In this document: positions 17,171 through 25,527 of the stretch, piece by piece
How positions within the stretch are numbered: position 1 is the first letter of the stretch
Layout of the letters: every line of letters starts with the position of its first letter
NCBI GenBank assembly: GCA_900546495.1
Contig: URDN01000019.1
Location: 1-45,695, forward strand
DNA from: an uncultured Lachnospiraceae bacterium
GTDB lineage: Bacteria > Bacillota > Clostridia > Lachnospirales > Lachnospiraceae
Direction of reading: 5' to 3'
Length of the DNA: 45,695 nt
Position numbers and translations under genes: made by a program
The notes under the pieces: model-generated
What the model was told of the DNA's origin: nothing
Databases searched by the model: none
Seen by the model: the letters and a program-made list of their open reading frames with translations, nothing else

Positions 17171-17671
17171 TTATCTAATGATGTGTCCAAGTACACCATA
17201 AGAAATCAATGTCATAATTACAGCGGCCAGACAGATTCCAATCAGAATTGCCTTAAATGCCTTCTTAATATCCATATCGATCAGAGATGCTACCAAAGCG
17301 CCGGTCCATGCACCGGTTCCCGGAAGCGGAATACCAACGAATAAAACAAGTCCCCAGAACTCATATTTTTCAATCTGGTCACGTTTCTTCATTGCTTTGT
17401 TTTCCATCTTCTCAACCAGCGGACGGAACAGCTTTGTTTTCTTCATTGCTGCAAATATCTTTTTGATAAAAAATAAAATAAACGGGATTGGGATAATGTT
17501 TCCTATCGCACTGATCAGGATTCCTTTCCACATCGTAATATCAAGTAACGATGATGCCAGAATGCCGCCTCTCAGTTCCAGAATCGGGAACAGTGAAATA
17601 ATAAACACTACCGCTTCCCTTGAAATATGTGCACCTAAGGTACTTGTAAACCAGGTTACCAGACTTTCCAT
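17171..17671 (-). CDS. Small multidrug-export-like membrane protein (Sm_multidrug_ex family)
   Basis: The protein has 166 residues and about four membrane helices. Family marks are FPILELRGGILASSLL near the start, GNIIPIPFILFFIKKIF and GIPLPGTGAWTGALVASLID. Proteins of this family are called small multidrug exporters, but transport has hardly been tested. A paralogue with the same motifs is at 39186-39650. The RBS AGGAGG lies upstream. It forms a two-gene unit with the PRTase-like gene. Confidence 0.8.
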   Translation of the reverse strand: MESLVTWFTSTLGAHISREAVVFIISLFPILELRGGILASSLLDITMWKGILISAIGNIIPIPFILFFIKKIFAAMKKTKLFRPLVEKMENKAMKKRDQIEKYEFWGLVLFVGIPLPGTGAWTGALVASLIDMDIKKAFKAILIGICLAAVIMTLISYGVLGHIIR

Positions 17672-17859
17672 ATGATCTAAAATCCTCCTAATATCATTCT
17701 CATCTTATATTCTGCATTATTTTACACTATTTTTCTGGAAAAAGATATAAGGATTTTCTTAATATTATGCAGGTCTGTCACGTTTTCTATCTTTCACTCT
17801 CATGCAGATATAGACAGCATCTGATCACATAAGATCAATACACCATAACAGGCACGCTA

Positions 17860-18930
17860 TCATCTGCCGGTTTCTTTCAGATACTTCTCTACCTCTGACA
17901 AAAATTCGTCCATCTCAGCATCGGTTCCAATGGTGATACGCAGATAATTGTCAATCCGCGGCTTTTTAAAATAACGAACATAAATATCTTTTTCTTTTAA
18001 TTTTTCAAATAATTCCTCCGCCGGACAGCTCTTGTGAGATGCAAAAATAAAATTACTCTTGGAATCACGGAAGGTAAATCCAAGTTCTGTCAGGCGCAGT
18101 TTCACGCGTTCTCTCGTCTGAATAATCTTATGTAAGGTTTCCTCAAAATATACCTGATCATTGATAGATGCCACGCCAAGATCCAGTGCTGTCTGATCCA
18201 TTGTATAAGAATTGAAGGAATATTTTACGTCATTCAGATATTTGATCAGCTCCAGTGATGCCATGGCATATCCGATACGCATTCCCGCCATGGAACGTGA
18301 TTTTGAAAATGTCTGAACCACGATCAGGTTGTCATATTTTTCCAGTAATGGTAAGGCTGTCTCAGCACCGAAGTCCACATAAGCCTCATCAATGATCACG
18401 ATGACATCCTGATTATGCTGCAAAATATCCTCGATCATCTCCTGAGATGCTTCCACACCGGTTGGTGCATTCGGATTCGGGAAGATCACACCGCCATTTT
18501 CTTTGTAATAATCCTCTTTGCAGATATTGAAATCGTCATCCAACGGCTGTGTCGCGTATGGAATACGGAATTCCTCTGCCCACACATCGTAAAAAGAATA
18601 GGTAATATCCGGAAACAGGATTGGTTTTTCTCCATTAAAAAAGGTCATAAAACACATGGCAAGAACATCGTCAGAACCAACACCGACAAATACCTGCTCC
18701 GGTTTTAAGCCTTTCTGTTTTGCAATCGCATTCACCAGACGGGTGCAGGCAGGATCCGGATAGAGTCTCAAACGGTCAGAATCCAGATTTTTTAAAGCTT
18801 CTGCGACACCCGGTGCTGGTGGATATGGATTTTCATTTGTATTTAATTTAATCATGCGTTCCCTGTCTGGCTGTTCACCCGGAACATACGGAACTACTTT
18901 ACGAATGTTCTTTTCCCATGCTTTTGTCAT
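17860..18930 (-). CDS. hisC: Histidinol-phosphate aminotransferase
   Basis: This 356-residue PLP enzyme has the N-terminal LNTNENPYPPAPGV substrate motif, the PLP-lysine in TFSKSRSMAGMRIGYAM and the C-terminal arginine in NYLRITIG. It makes L-histidinol phosphate from imidazole-acetol phosphate. I take ATG 18930; a GTG one codon earlier is possible. It stands alone here, without other his genes, so a broader aromatic aminotransferase role cannot be excluded. Confidence 0.88.
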   Translation of the reverse strand: MTKAWEKNIRKVVPYVPGEQPDRERMIKLNTNENPYPPAPGVAEALKNLDSDRLRLYPDPACTRLVNAIAKQKGLKPEQVFVGVGSDDVLAMCFMTFFNGEKPILFPDITYSFYDVWAEEFRIPYATQPLDDDFNICKEDYYKENGGVIFPNPNAPTGVEASQEMIEDILQHNQDVIVIIDEAYVDFGAETALPLLEKYDNLIVVQTFSKSRSMAGMRIGYAMASLELIKYLNDVKYSFNSYTMDQTALDLGVASINDQVYFEETLHKIIQTRERVKLRLTELGFTFRDSKSNFIFASHKSCPAEELFEKLKEKDIYVRYFKKPRIDNYLRITIGTDAEMDEFLSEVEKYLKETGR

Positions 18931-19011
18931 CACTTCTTACTTCCTTCTACAGTTTTCTACACTGTACCACACTAAAGTGTTTGTTGTAAAGAGTTTTTAG
19001 GGAATTAAAGT

Positions 19012-19183
19012 GAAAACAAGGACATGGTTCTGTACGGCTAGTCACTCTCTACCATCACTTCACTGCGGTTTCATCGCGCTTGTTCTCGGTTCCTATAAAA
19101 GCCGGTCACCTCCCACTCACGCAAAACCTTGTGAAGCTCAGTCGTTCGCTAAATCGTTCGCCCAGAACCATGTCCTTGTTTTC
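19012..19183. repeat. Element with 21-bp perfect inverted ends
   Basis: GAAAACAAGGACATGGTTCTG (19012-19032) is repeated exactly in inverse at 19163-19183. The 130 bases between contain further pairings (for example CGGCT near 19036 and AGCCGG near 19099) and a minus-strand string GAACGATTTAGCGAACGACTG, similar to the core of the structured elements at 2741 and 28765. It encodes no protein. It may be a miniature mobile element, or a folded RNA downstream of modC and upstream of no minus-strand gene start other than modC's end. Confidence 0.55.
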
Positions 19184-19220
19184 GCCATTTACATAGCAGG
19201 ATCATCATCTCATTGCATTC

Positions 19221-19248
19221 GTAAAGCGGACATTCGCAATCCGCTTTA
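19221..19248 (+). repeat. modC: Modular palindromic repeat, first hairpin only (copy 3)
   Basis: Only the first hairpin of the family is present (GTAAAGCGGACATT…TCCGCTTTA). Its TAAAG edge supplies the TAA stop of modC (19248-19246), so the 3' end of modC was shaped by repeat insertion or the repeat serves as its 3' stem. Confidence 0.7.
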
Positions 19249-20289
19249 TGCACGTAACAACAACAATGCATGCTCAGGAATTGTAATCCGAATTTGAGCA
19301 TGTTTGGCAAGCTGCTCTGCCTGTTCTTTGTCCATCAGAATACGCAGAGACGAAGTATCCTGATTATATTTCAGTAACAGTTCTGATTCAAACTGCTGTT
19401 CCAGCAAACGATCCACCTGCATAATGGAACTGTTTTTCATCGATTCTAAATCGGATGACACCTCAATATAATGTGCACGCACTCCAACGAAGGAAATGTC
19501 CTCTGAAATTTCTTTTTCCAATTCAAAGCAGATACCCCAGTCCGGTACTGTCAGCTGATGCTCGGACAACCGTTTTGCCGGGACAATGTTTCTACATCCT
19601 GAAATACGGGCTGCTGCCTGTGTCACCGGATTTGCAAAGAAATCTTTTTTATCCTGAACAGTCTCAATATGCCCTTTGTCTATCACACAGATCCGGTCAC
19701 AGAGGTGATACACCTCGTCACGGCTGTGAGATACAAAAAGTACCGTCTTTCCGATTTCAGAAAGCAGATCCTGTAATTCTTCTTCTACCTGCCATTTCAA
19801 AAAGCTGTCAAGTGCTGACAACGGCTCATCCAATAGCAGAATCTCCGGCTGTGACGCCATCATACGCGCAAGCGCCACACGCTGTTTCTGTCCTCCGGAA
19901 AGCTGTCGCGGCAGATGATTCTCCAGTCCTTCCAGACGGAAGCGGCGAATATAATCCTGCACAACCTCTTTTTCTGGTTTCTTTCCCATGCCCGCCATGA
20001 TATTTTTTTCTACATTCATATTCGGGAACAACGCATAATCCTGAAACATATATCCTACTTTTCGCTTCTGTGGAATCACATTGATTTTTTTCTCAGAATC
20101 GAATAAAGTACGACCGTTTAAAACAATCTTTCCCTCATCCGGTGTCTCAATTCCTGCGATGCATTTCAATGTCATACTCTTACCGCATCCGGAAGCACCA
20201 AGCAGAGCAAACATTTCCTCCCCTGCTGAAAACGCAACATCCAGAGAAAAATTGCCAATTTTCTTTTTTATTGCTACTTCTATTGCCAT
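19246..20289 (-). CDS. modC: Molybdate ABC transporter ATP-binding protein
   Basis: The protein has 347 residues. Walker A is GASGCGKS (about 32-39), the signature is LSGGQKQR (about 128), Walker B is ILLLDEP and the H-loop is FVSHSRDE. The C-terminal third (about 235-347) is a TOBE/MOP-type regulatory domain that binds oxyanion. It powers molybdate or tungstate import with ModB and ModA. The stop codon falls within a palindromic repeat. A 109-base gap without a gene separates it from modB. Confidence 0.93.
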   Translation of the reverse strand: MAIEVAIKKKIGNFSLDVAFSAGEEMFALLGASGCGKSMTLKCIAGIETPDEGKIVLNGRTLFDSEKKINVIPQKRKVGYMFQDYALFPNMNVEKNIMAGMGKKPEKEVVQDYIRRFRLEGLENHLPRQLSGGQKQRVALARMMASQPEILLLDEPLSALDSFLKWQVEEELQDLLSEIGKTVLFVSHSRDEVYHLCDRICVIDKGHIETVQDKKDFFANPVTQAAARISGCRNIVPAKRLSEHQLTVPDWGICFELEKEISEDISFVGVRAHYIEVSSDLESMKNSSIMQVDRLLEQQFESELLLKYNQDTSSLRILMDKEQAEQLAKHAQIRITIPEHALLLLRA

Positions 20290-20398
20290 AGTATTCCTTT
20301 CACAACACAGATTTTTCCAGTTTCGCTCAAATCTGTCTCAATGCTTTTCACATAACAGTCAGTTTTTTTCATTTTATAAACAGATACATAGGACATAT

Positions 20399-21103
20399 TT
20401 ACCAACTCTGTGTATTTTTCATATTTTTTCCTGCTAAAAGGTTCATTGCAACGATAATGCCAAAGGCAATCGCCAGAATAATGATAACCCATACACCTGC
20501 CGTCAAATAATCACCATCCTGAATAACCATGGCAATCTTCTGCGAAATCGTAGACGTCTTTCCCGGGATATTACCTGCCAGCATAGAAGTTGCACCGTAC
20601 TCACCAAGAGCTCGCGCGAAGGTCAGGATTGTTCCTGCAATGATACCAGGTCCTGCATTCGGCACTGCAACTTTCCAGAAAATCTGTAATTCAGACATTC
20701 CAAGCGTACGTGCTGCATAGATCAGATTTGCATCCAGCTGCTCAAAAGAAGCTCTGGCATTTCGATACATCAACGGGAACGAAATCACCGTTGCCGCAAT
20801 GATACAGCCAAGCCAGGTCTGTACTACTTTGATACCAAACTGATTAAACAAAAACATACCGATCGGACGTCTCTTACTAAATAACAACAGCAGGAAAAAT
20901 CCGGCAACGGTCGGCGGAAGAACCATCGGCAGAGTCAGGAATCCGTCTGCGATCGCTTTTGCACGCTCACCGGCATGAATTACTTTTCTTGCCGCAAATA
21001 ATCCTAAGAAAAAGGAAATAACCGTTGCCACAATTCCTGTTTTAAAGGAAATAAACAACGGGCTCCAATCCAGATTCTTTACAATTTCTATAATTGCATC
21101 CAT
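20399..21103 (-). CDS. modB: Molybdate ABC transporter permease
   Basis: This 234-residue protein has about five to six membrane helices and the cytoplasmic EAA-like loop ARTLGMSELQIFWKVAVP, followed by the typical ALGEYGATSMLAGN. It forms the channel for ModA-delivered molybdate. It lies 41 bases after modA in the same transcription unit. Confidence 0.93.
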   Translation of the reverse strand: MDAIIEIVKNLDWSPLFISFKTGIVATVISFFLGLFAARKVIHAGERAKAIADGFLTLPMVLPPTVAGFFLLLLFSKRRPIGMFLFNQFGIKVVQTWLGCIIAATVISFPLMYRNARASFEQLDANLIYAARTLGMSELQIFWKVAVPNAGPGIIAGTILTFARALGEYGATSMLAGNIPGKTSTISQKIAMVIQDGDYLTAGVWVIIILAIAFGIIVAMNLLAGKNMKNTQSW

Positions 21104-21144
21104 ATACTTTTTCTCCCTATGCTCCGGTCATATATCCGAAGACA

Positions 21145-22083
21145 TTAGTCTTCTACGTTTGTATCGAAGTAATAGCTGTCAAAAATAGTTTTTGCTGCAT
21201 CAGATTTAACAAAGTTTACAAAATCCAGAGCTGCTTTCTGCTCTAACTCGTCAGCTTCGTCGTTTTTAACCTGAGCGATCGGGTAAATTACATTACCTGT
21301 CAGATCATAACTTACAACCTGAAGGATATCCAGTTTGTCCTCAAGACCATAGGTATCAGAATAGTAAACAGTACCAACTTCGTTAGATCCCTCTGCTACC
21401 TGAGTTTTAACAGCACTTACGTTACCACACTCGTTGATTTCAACTCCGCCCAGAGCCTGAGAAACAACATCTGTCGGGATTGTAGAAACATCATCTACAG
21501 CATCAAGGATACCTGCATTTACAAGTGCCTGACGTGTGTATTTACCAACCGGAACGCTTCCGTCTGCCATTGCAATGTTCTTTGCATCTTTCAGGTTCTC
21601 AAGACCTGTTACTGCTGTACCGCTTCCTTTATATGTAATAACTACAACCTGATTATTTACTGCATTGTGACGTGTTCCGTCTACAACTAACTGGTCATCA
21701 TTCTGTAATGTATCCATCTGTTTCTGAGCTGCTGAAAAGAATACGTCACAAGCTGCACCTTCCTCAATCTGTGCAAGCAGTGTTCCTGAACTGTCATAGC
21801 TTGGTACAACAGTTACGTTTGGCTGTGACTCATTGTATTTCTCGATAACCTCGTTTAATGCATTCTCAAGACTTGCTGCTGCAAATACTGTGATTGTTGT
21901 GCTGTCAAGCTGATCTTCTGTCTCAGGTGCTGACTCAGAAGCATCTGTCTGCTCTGCTTTTGCAGATGTATCAGCTGCTGCTCCCTGATCTGTGTTTGTG
22001 TTTCCGCATGCTGCTAAGGAAAGTCCCATTGTTGCAACAAGCATAAGGCTGATTACTTTCTTTTTCATCTCTTTTTCTCTCAT
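21145..22083 (-). CDS. modA: Molybdate-binding lipoprotein
   Basis: The protein has 312 residues. A lipoprotein signal (LSLAACGN) and an acidic linker are followed by a PBP type II domain with the ModA hallmarks VFAAASLENALNEVIEKY and YDSSGTLLAQIEEGAACDVFFSAA. It captures molybdate or tungstate outside the membrane for ModBC. A second in-frame ATG at 22068 (MKKKVISL) is also possible. The strong promoter at 22160-22132 precedes it. Confidence 0.93.
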   Translation of the reverse strand: MREKEMKKKVISLMLVATMGLSLAACGNTNTDQGAAADTSAKAEQTDASESAPETEDQLDSTTITVFAAASLENALNEVIEKYNESQPNVTVVPSYDSSGTLLAQIEEGAACDVFFSAAQKQMDTLQNDDQLVVDGTRHNAVNNQVVVITYKGSGTAVTGLENLKDAKNIAMADGSVPVGKYTRQALVNAGILDAVDDVSTIPTDVVSQALGGVEINECGNVSAVKTQVAEGSNEVGTVYYSDTYGLEDKLDILQVVSYDLTGNVIYPIAQVKNDEADELEQKAALDFVNFVKSDAAKTIFDSYYFDTNVED

Positions 22084-22131
22084 CTCTTTTCTTTTAGTTT
22101 TGTCACGTTTTGTTGTGTTTTATATTTTTTT

Positions 22132-22160
22132 GTTATACTACATATTTCTATTTCTGTCAA
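22132..22160 (-). promoter_or_regulatory. modA: Promoter of modABC
   Basis: TTGACA (22160-22155), a 17-base spacer and TATAAC (22137-22132) form a near-consensus sigma-A promoter about 50 bases before modA. A palindrome, GGTATACC, lies just upstream (about 22171-22178) and could be an operator. Confidence 0.75.
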
Positions 22161-22254
22161 TGTTTTTTATTGGTATACCTTATTTTCAAAACTTATTTTT
22201 TTGAACAAATAGTCTTAGTTACACATTTGTAATCACCTACTTTTTTATTTTAAC

Positions 22255-22300
22255 AATTATCAATAATTTTGCATTTTTCAATGGTTAATATTGATAATTA
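22255..22300. promoter_or_regulatory. Pair of TTATCAATA / TATTGATAA half-sites upstream of modA
   Basis: The 9-base half-sites at 22257-22265 and 22289-22297 are exact inverted copies, each within a short palindromic run (AATTATCAATAATT). They lie about 100 bases before the mod promoter and just past the regulator gene's terminator. The same half-sites flank the multi-FMN promoter at 6319-6344. Confidence 0.4.
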
Positions 22301-22332
22301 TTCCACCTTTTGTATATAAAAACGAATTCTTC

Positions 22333-22363
22333 AAAAAAAACAGCTCTTTACCAGAGCTGTTTT
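22333..22363 (-). terminator. Terminator at the end of the mod-linked regulator gene
   Basis: AAAACAGCTCT (22353-22363 arm on the minus strand) pairs with AGAGCTGTTTT (22337-22347) around a five-base loop, followed by a U-run. The stem includes the last codons and the stop of the gene. Confidence 0.85.
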
Positions 22364-23229
22364 CCCATTTCACTGACATCATATCCTGACATCATTTCCG
22401 CTTCGCTTTTAAATTCATCTGACCGTATGATATTTAATAATTGCCGAAATTCACTCCGTTTCAGATCTTTTTTTCGAAATACAATATCATAACTTTCCTG
22501 CTTCAGTGGAATAAATTCAATTCCCCGTATCTGACGCGCAACTTTCTCATTTCCAATCGCTACATCTGCATTTCCACGTAATACATTGGTAGCCGCGATC
22601 ATATGGGATGACACCATATCCTCATAGCCTCTGATCCTGTCCGTATCAATCTCCAGCTTTTTACACATCTCATCAATAAAAATACGGATGCCACTGCCTT
22701 TTTCCCGATTGATCATGCGTACACCTTCTCTGGTCAGATCCGCAAATTCCCGGATATTTTTCGGATTGCCCTCTCTGACATAAAATCCCTGCCAGCGTTT
22801 TAACAGATGAAACACTGCCACCTGCTCTCCCGGCAACATACGTTCAATATAAGGAAGATTGTACGTGTCTGTTCTGCCATCCCACATATGACAAGTTGCC
22901 ACATAATTTTCATTCTGATACATTCGATACAATCCACTATAACTGCCCATCGGAGACCGGTACACCTGCGTGCTTCCATCACTCTGTTCATTATAAAGAG
23001 TGCAAAGCACATCCAGAAGCTGATCCTGTCCACAGATTACAATATTTTCTGCCGACTTTGCTTCCGGGCTCATGCCCATGTATTCATACAGATCATTTCG
23101 CGCAATTCGAAACTGTTTTCCCATCTTGGTTGCTTTCAGATCGCCGCGCTTGATCATTTCATAAACGGTATTTTTCTTTACCTGCAATATCTCCGCCACT
23201 TCTACCGGAGACAAAAACTGCTCGTCCAT
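22348..23229 (-). CDS. HTH regulator with periplasmic-binding-like sensor domain (mod-linked)
   Basis: The protein has 293 residues. The N-terminus (1-50) is an excisionase/MerR-like winged helix-turn-helix (LSPVEVAEILQVKKNTVYEMIKRGDL). Residues 75-290 resemble a type II periplasmic binding protein (PBP_like), with RMINREKGSGIRIFIDEM in the ligand-cleft region. Such fused regulators lie beside molybdate/tungstate transporters in clostridia and anaerobes and replace ModE. I start it at 23229 because GGAGG stands 7 bases before that ATG; an upstream ATG at 23271 lacks an RBS. It probably senses molybdate, or a Mo-enzyme-related anion, and controls modABC, which begins 264 bases downstream. Confidence 0.8.
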   Translation of the reverse strand: MDEQFLSPVEVAEILQVKKNTVYEMIKRGDLKATKMGKQFRIARNDLYEYMGMSPEAKSAENIVICGQDQLLDVLCTLYNEQSDGSTQVYRSPMGSYSGLYRMYQNENYVATCHMWDGRTDTYNLPYIERMLPGEQVAVFHLLKRWQGFYVREGNPKNIREFADLTREGVRMINREKGSGIRIFIDEMCKKLEIDTDRIRGYEDMVSSHMIAATNVLRGNADVAIGNEKVARQIRGIEFIPLKQESYDIVFRKKDLKRSEFRQLLNIIRSDEFKSEAEMMSGYDVSEMGKQLW

Positions 23230-23321
23230 ACATTTCCTCCAAGGTCTACTTTTTATCCAAGCAGGTCCCATCCTGCCACTTCCTAATATCTTTATCTAAG
23301 TATAACTTCCGAAAAAAGGCT

Positions 23322-23349
23322 TTGCAAGCATATCTTTTTATGATAGAAT
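23322..23349 (+). promoter_or_regulatory. Promoter of tRNA-Pro
   Basis: TTGCAA (23322-23327), 16 bases and TAGAAT (23344-23349) stand about 90 bases before the mature tRNA. Confidence 0.5.
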
Positions 23350-23441
23350 ATGCGTTGCAGTTCACTCATCATATAAATCTAGGTAATGATCATGCTTGCA
23401 TGAGGAATTACCTGAATTCATAGTGATCAAGGGAACGCTTT

Positions 23442-23515
23442 CGGGGTGTGGCTTAGTCTGGTAAAGCGCTCGTCTGGGGGGCGAGAGATCGCAAGTTCAA
23501 ATCTTGTCACTCCGA
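23442..23515 (+). tRNA. tRNA-Pro(GGG)
   Basis: A full cloverleaf of 74 bases. The acceptor stem CGGGGTG pairs with CACTCCG (one G·U), the D-stem is GCTT/AAGC, and the anticodon stem CTCGT/GCGAG encloses the loop CTGGGGG with anticodon GGG (23475-23477). The T-loop is TTCAAAT, and the discriminator is A. CCA is not encoded. It is followed within eight bases by a strong terminator. Confidence 0.95.
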
Positions 23516-23522
23516 TACAAAG

Positions 23523-23563
23523 AAAATCCTGTGAACATTTATCAGTATTCACAGGATTTTTTT
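23523..23563 (+). terminator. Terminator of tRNA-Pro
   Basis: AAAATCCTGTGAA pairs with TTCACAGGATTTT around a 12-base loop, followed by further T residues. Confidence 0.9.
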
Positions 23564-23718
23564 CTATACAATTACAATGATTTTTATTTAAGAAATTTTT
23601 ATACTTTTCGCATTGTTTTTTTCCTTTTATAATGCTACACTCTTTTATAAACCTTGAAAAAAACTGTATCTGAAACATACCGTTTGGAACGTAAACAGAT
23701 TATAACTATCTCGGAGCA

Positions 23719-24408
23719 ATGTTGAGTATGAAAAAATTTTTTAACTATCTAAAACACAACACACACTTTTTTCTATTGCTTTATGCGCTCATTTATATTC
23801 CATGGTTCACTTACCTGGAGAAAAAAGTAAACATCAATTCAAACTTTCATGTCATTCATGTGGCATTGGACGATCACATTCCATTCTGCGAATTTTTTGT
23901 CATTCCGTATTATCTGTGGTTTGTATACATGGCAATTGGAATTTTATTTATCGCATTTACAGATGGAAAACTCTGCTGGCGGATGGGAATCTTCCTGATC
24001 ACAGGTATGACTGTGTTCCTTTTTATCTCAACGATATATCCGAACGGACAGCTGCTCCGACCGGAAAGTTTTACAAGAGATAATATTTTTGTACACATCG
24101 TGCAGAAATTGTACGCAACAGACACACCAACAAATCTGTTTCCAAGCATTCATGTATACAATTCCCTTGGAATTTATTTTTCACTCCGCCACAGTAAAAA
24201 GATACAAAAGCATAAATGGATTAAATATGCCGCGTTGGTTTTGACCATCTGCATTATTTTATCCACAATGTTTATCAAGCAGCATTCTGTGTTTGATGTG
24301 TTCACTGCATTTGCACTGGCGGCATTTATGTATTCTGTGTGCTATGGTTCGATTTCGGCGGCGATCGAACGGCGCCGACAGAAACGGATTCCGGCGGAAC
24401 AGATATAA
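23719..24408 (+). CDS. PAP2-like integral membrane phosphatase/transferase
   Basis: The protein has 229 residues and about six membrane helices. The PAP2 signature parts are LRPESF (weak motif 1), PSIHVYNSLG (motif 2, catalytic His) and KQHSVFDVFTAF (motif 3, His and Asp). The motif-3 form KQH…D is that of the inositol-phosphorylceramide-synthase-like PAP2 subgroup. It would hydrolyse or exchange lipid phosphates at the outer face of the membrane. The start may be ATG 23719 or ATG 23728; neither has an ideal RBS. It is one of only two plus-strand genes in the window and converges with xdhC through a shared terminator. Confidence 0.8.
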   Translation: MLSMKKFFNYLKHNTHFFLLLYALIYIPWFTYLEKKVNINSNFHVIHVALDDHIPFCEFFVIPYYLWFVYMAIGILFIAFTDGKLCWRMGIFLITGMTVFLFISTIYPNGQLLRPESFTRDNIFVHIVQKLYATDTPTNLFPSIHVYNSLGIYFSLRHSKKIQKHKWIKYAALVLTICIILSTMFIKQHSVFDVFTAFALAAFMYSVCYGSISAAIERRRQKRIPAEQI

Positions 24409-24432
24409 AATTCTCAGAGATATCATTTAATG

Positions 24433-24505
24433 AAAGCGCCCACAGTTATTTTGTCTTTTCGGCTAGCAATCGCTCGAAAAAGAAAAATAACTGTGGGCGC
24501 TTTTT
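24433..24505. terminator. Bidirectional terminator, structured-element copy 3
   Basis: A 20-bp perfect stem (24433-24452 with 24484-24503) lies between two converging genes, flanked by A and T runs, so it can end both transcripts. Its apical part, CGGCTAGCAATCGCTCG, matches the conserved core of the elements at 2741 and 28765, while the stem sequence differs completely. Confidence 0.8.
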
Positions 24506-24511
24506 ATCTCA

Positions 24512-25423
24512 TCATCCAAGATCAGCAACGTATACCAGCATCTGACCACCACATACCATGCCCTGATCTGCCGCTACTTCGTTACTCATATCCAGTGTAA
24601 AAAGTCTTGTTTCTCCGGTTCCGATCATGCGAAAGGCTTCCCGCAGCACTTCATTCTCGGTACAACCGCCACCGATGGTTCCCGCTGACTGCAAATTACT
24701 GTTGACAGTCATCAATGCACCGGATTTTACCGGTGTTGATCCACTGGTGTCATATACCAGCAACATGGCTTTTCCGACATTTTGATCTCCGAGCATTTCA
24801 ATCACGCGCGGATCTGTATCGGTACAGGTCAACAGCTGGCTGTGAGAACGCCGCGATGTTCCTTTTCTGCGTTCTTCAATCAGTTCTGCCACAATGGAAA
24901 TCGCAATCTCCGGAACGGTCAGTGCACCGATATTTAATCCGATGGGCATATGGATTCTGGCTACTGTCTCTGCGGAATTTCCTTCTTCCTGCAACAGATC
25001 AATAATTCCGACTACCCGACGTTTAGAACCCATCATTCCTAAATAACGCGGAAAAATACCTTTTAACACTTTTCTCAGACAAGTCAGGTCAAACCGATGG
25101 CCACGGGTTACTACTGTGACATAATCATTGCTTCCAACCTGAAGCATATCCAGCGCTTTTTCAAATTCTTCACAATATATTTCTTCCGCATCCGGGAAAC
25201 AACTACGATTGGCAAAAGATGGTCTGTCATCTACGACAATGACATAAAAACCAACCGCTGACGCAAATTTACTGATTGCCTGTCCCACATGGCCACCACC
25301 AAGTATGATCAGACGCTCTGGTCTGTAAAATCGCCGTTCGTATATCGTATCTTCAATTTTTAATTCCAGAGATCCCTCTCCCGTCTGTTTTATTTCCCGT
25401 AACAGATCTTCGATTCCCTGCAT
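24512..25423 (-). CDS. xdhC: XdhC/CoxI family molybdenum-enzyme maturation protein
   Basis: The protein has 303 residues. The Rossmann domain comes first (LIILGGGHVGQAISKFAS, about 38-55; VVDDRPSFANRS), and the XdhC_CoxI domain comes last (TIGGGCTENEV, about 250; QGMVCGGQMLVYV at the end). In classical XdhC the order is reversed, so this is a permuted form. XdhC binds molybdenum cofactor and inserts it, sulfurated, into xanthine-dehydrogenase-type hydroxylases. The gene follows mocA by 104 bases. No hydroxylase subunit is in the window. Confidence 0.85.
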   Translation of the reverse strand: MQGIEDLLREIKQTGEGSLELKIEDTIYERRFYRPERLIILGGGHVGQAISKFASAVGFYVIVVDDRPSFANRSCFPDAEEIYCEEFEKALDMLQVGSNDYVTVVTRGHRFDLTCLRKVLKGIFPRYLGMMGSKRRVVGIIDLLQEEGNSAETVARIHMPIGLNIGALTVPEIAISIVAELIEERRKGTSRRSHSQLLTCTDTDPRVIEMLGDQNVGKAMLLVYDTSGSTPVKSGALMTVNSNLQSAGTIGGGCTENEVLREAFRMIGTGETRLFTLDMSNEVAADQGMVCGGQMLVYVADLG

Positions 25424-25527
25424 TGTTCCACTCCGTCCAATCTAATATCTTATCTTTTGCTGACCAAATCTATTTTTCACTCAAATACGTTCATTGTATT
25501 TGTTGCTCAGCAATGATAGAAATGAAA

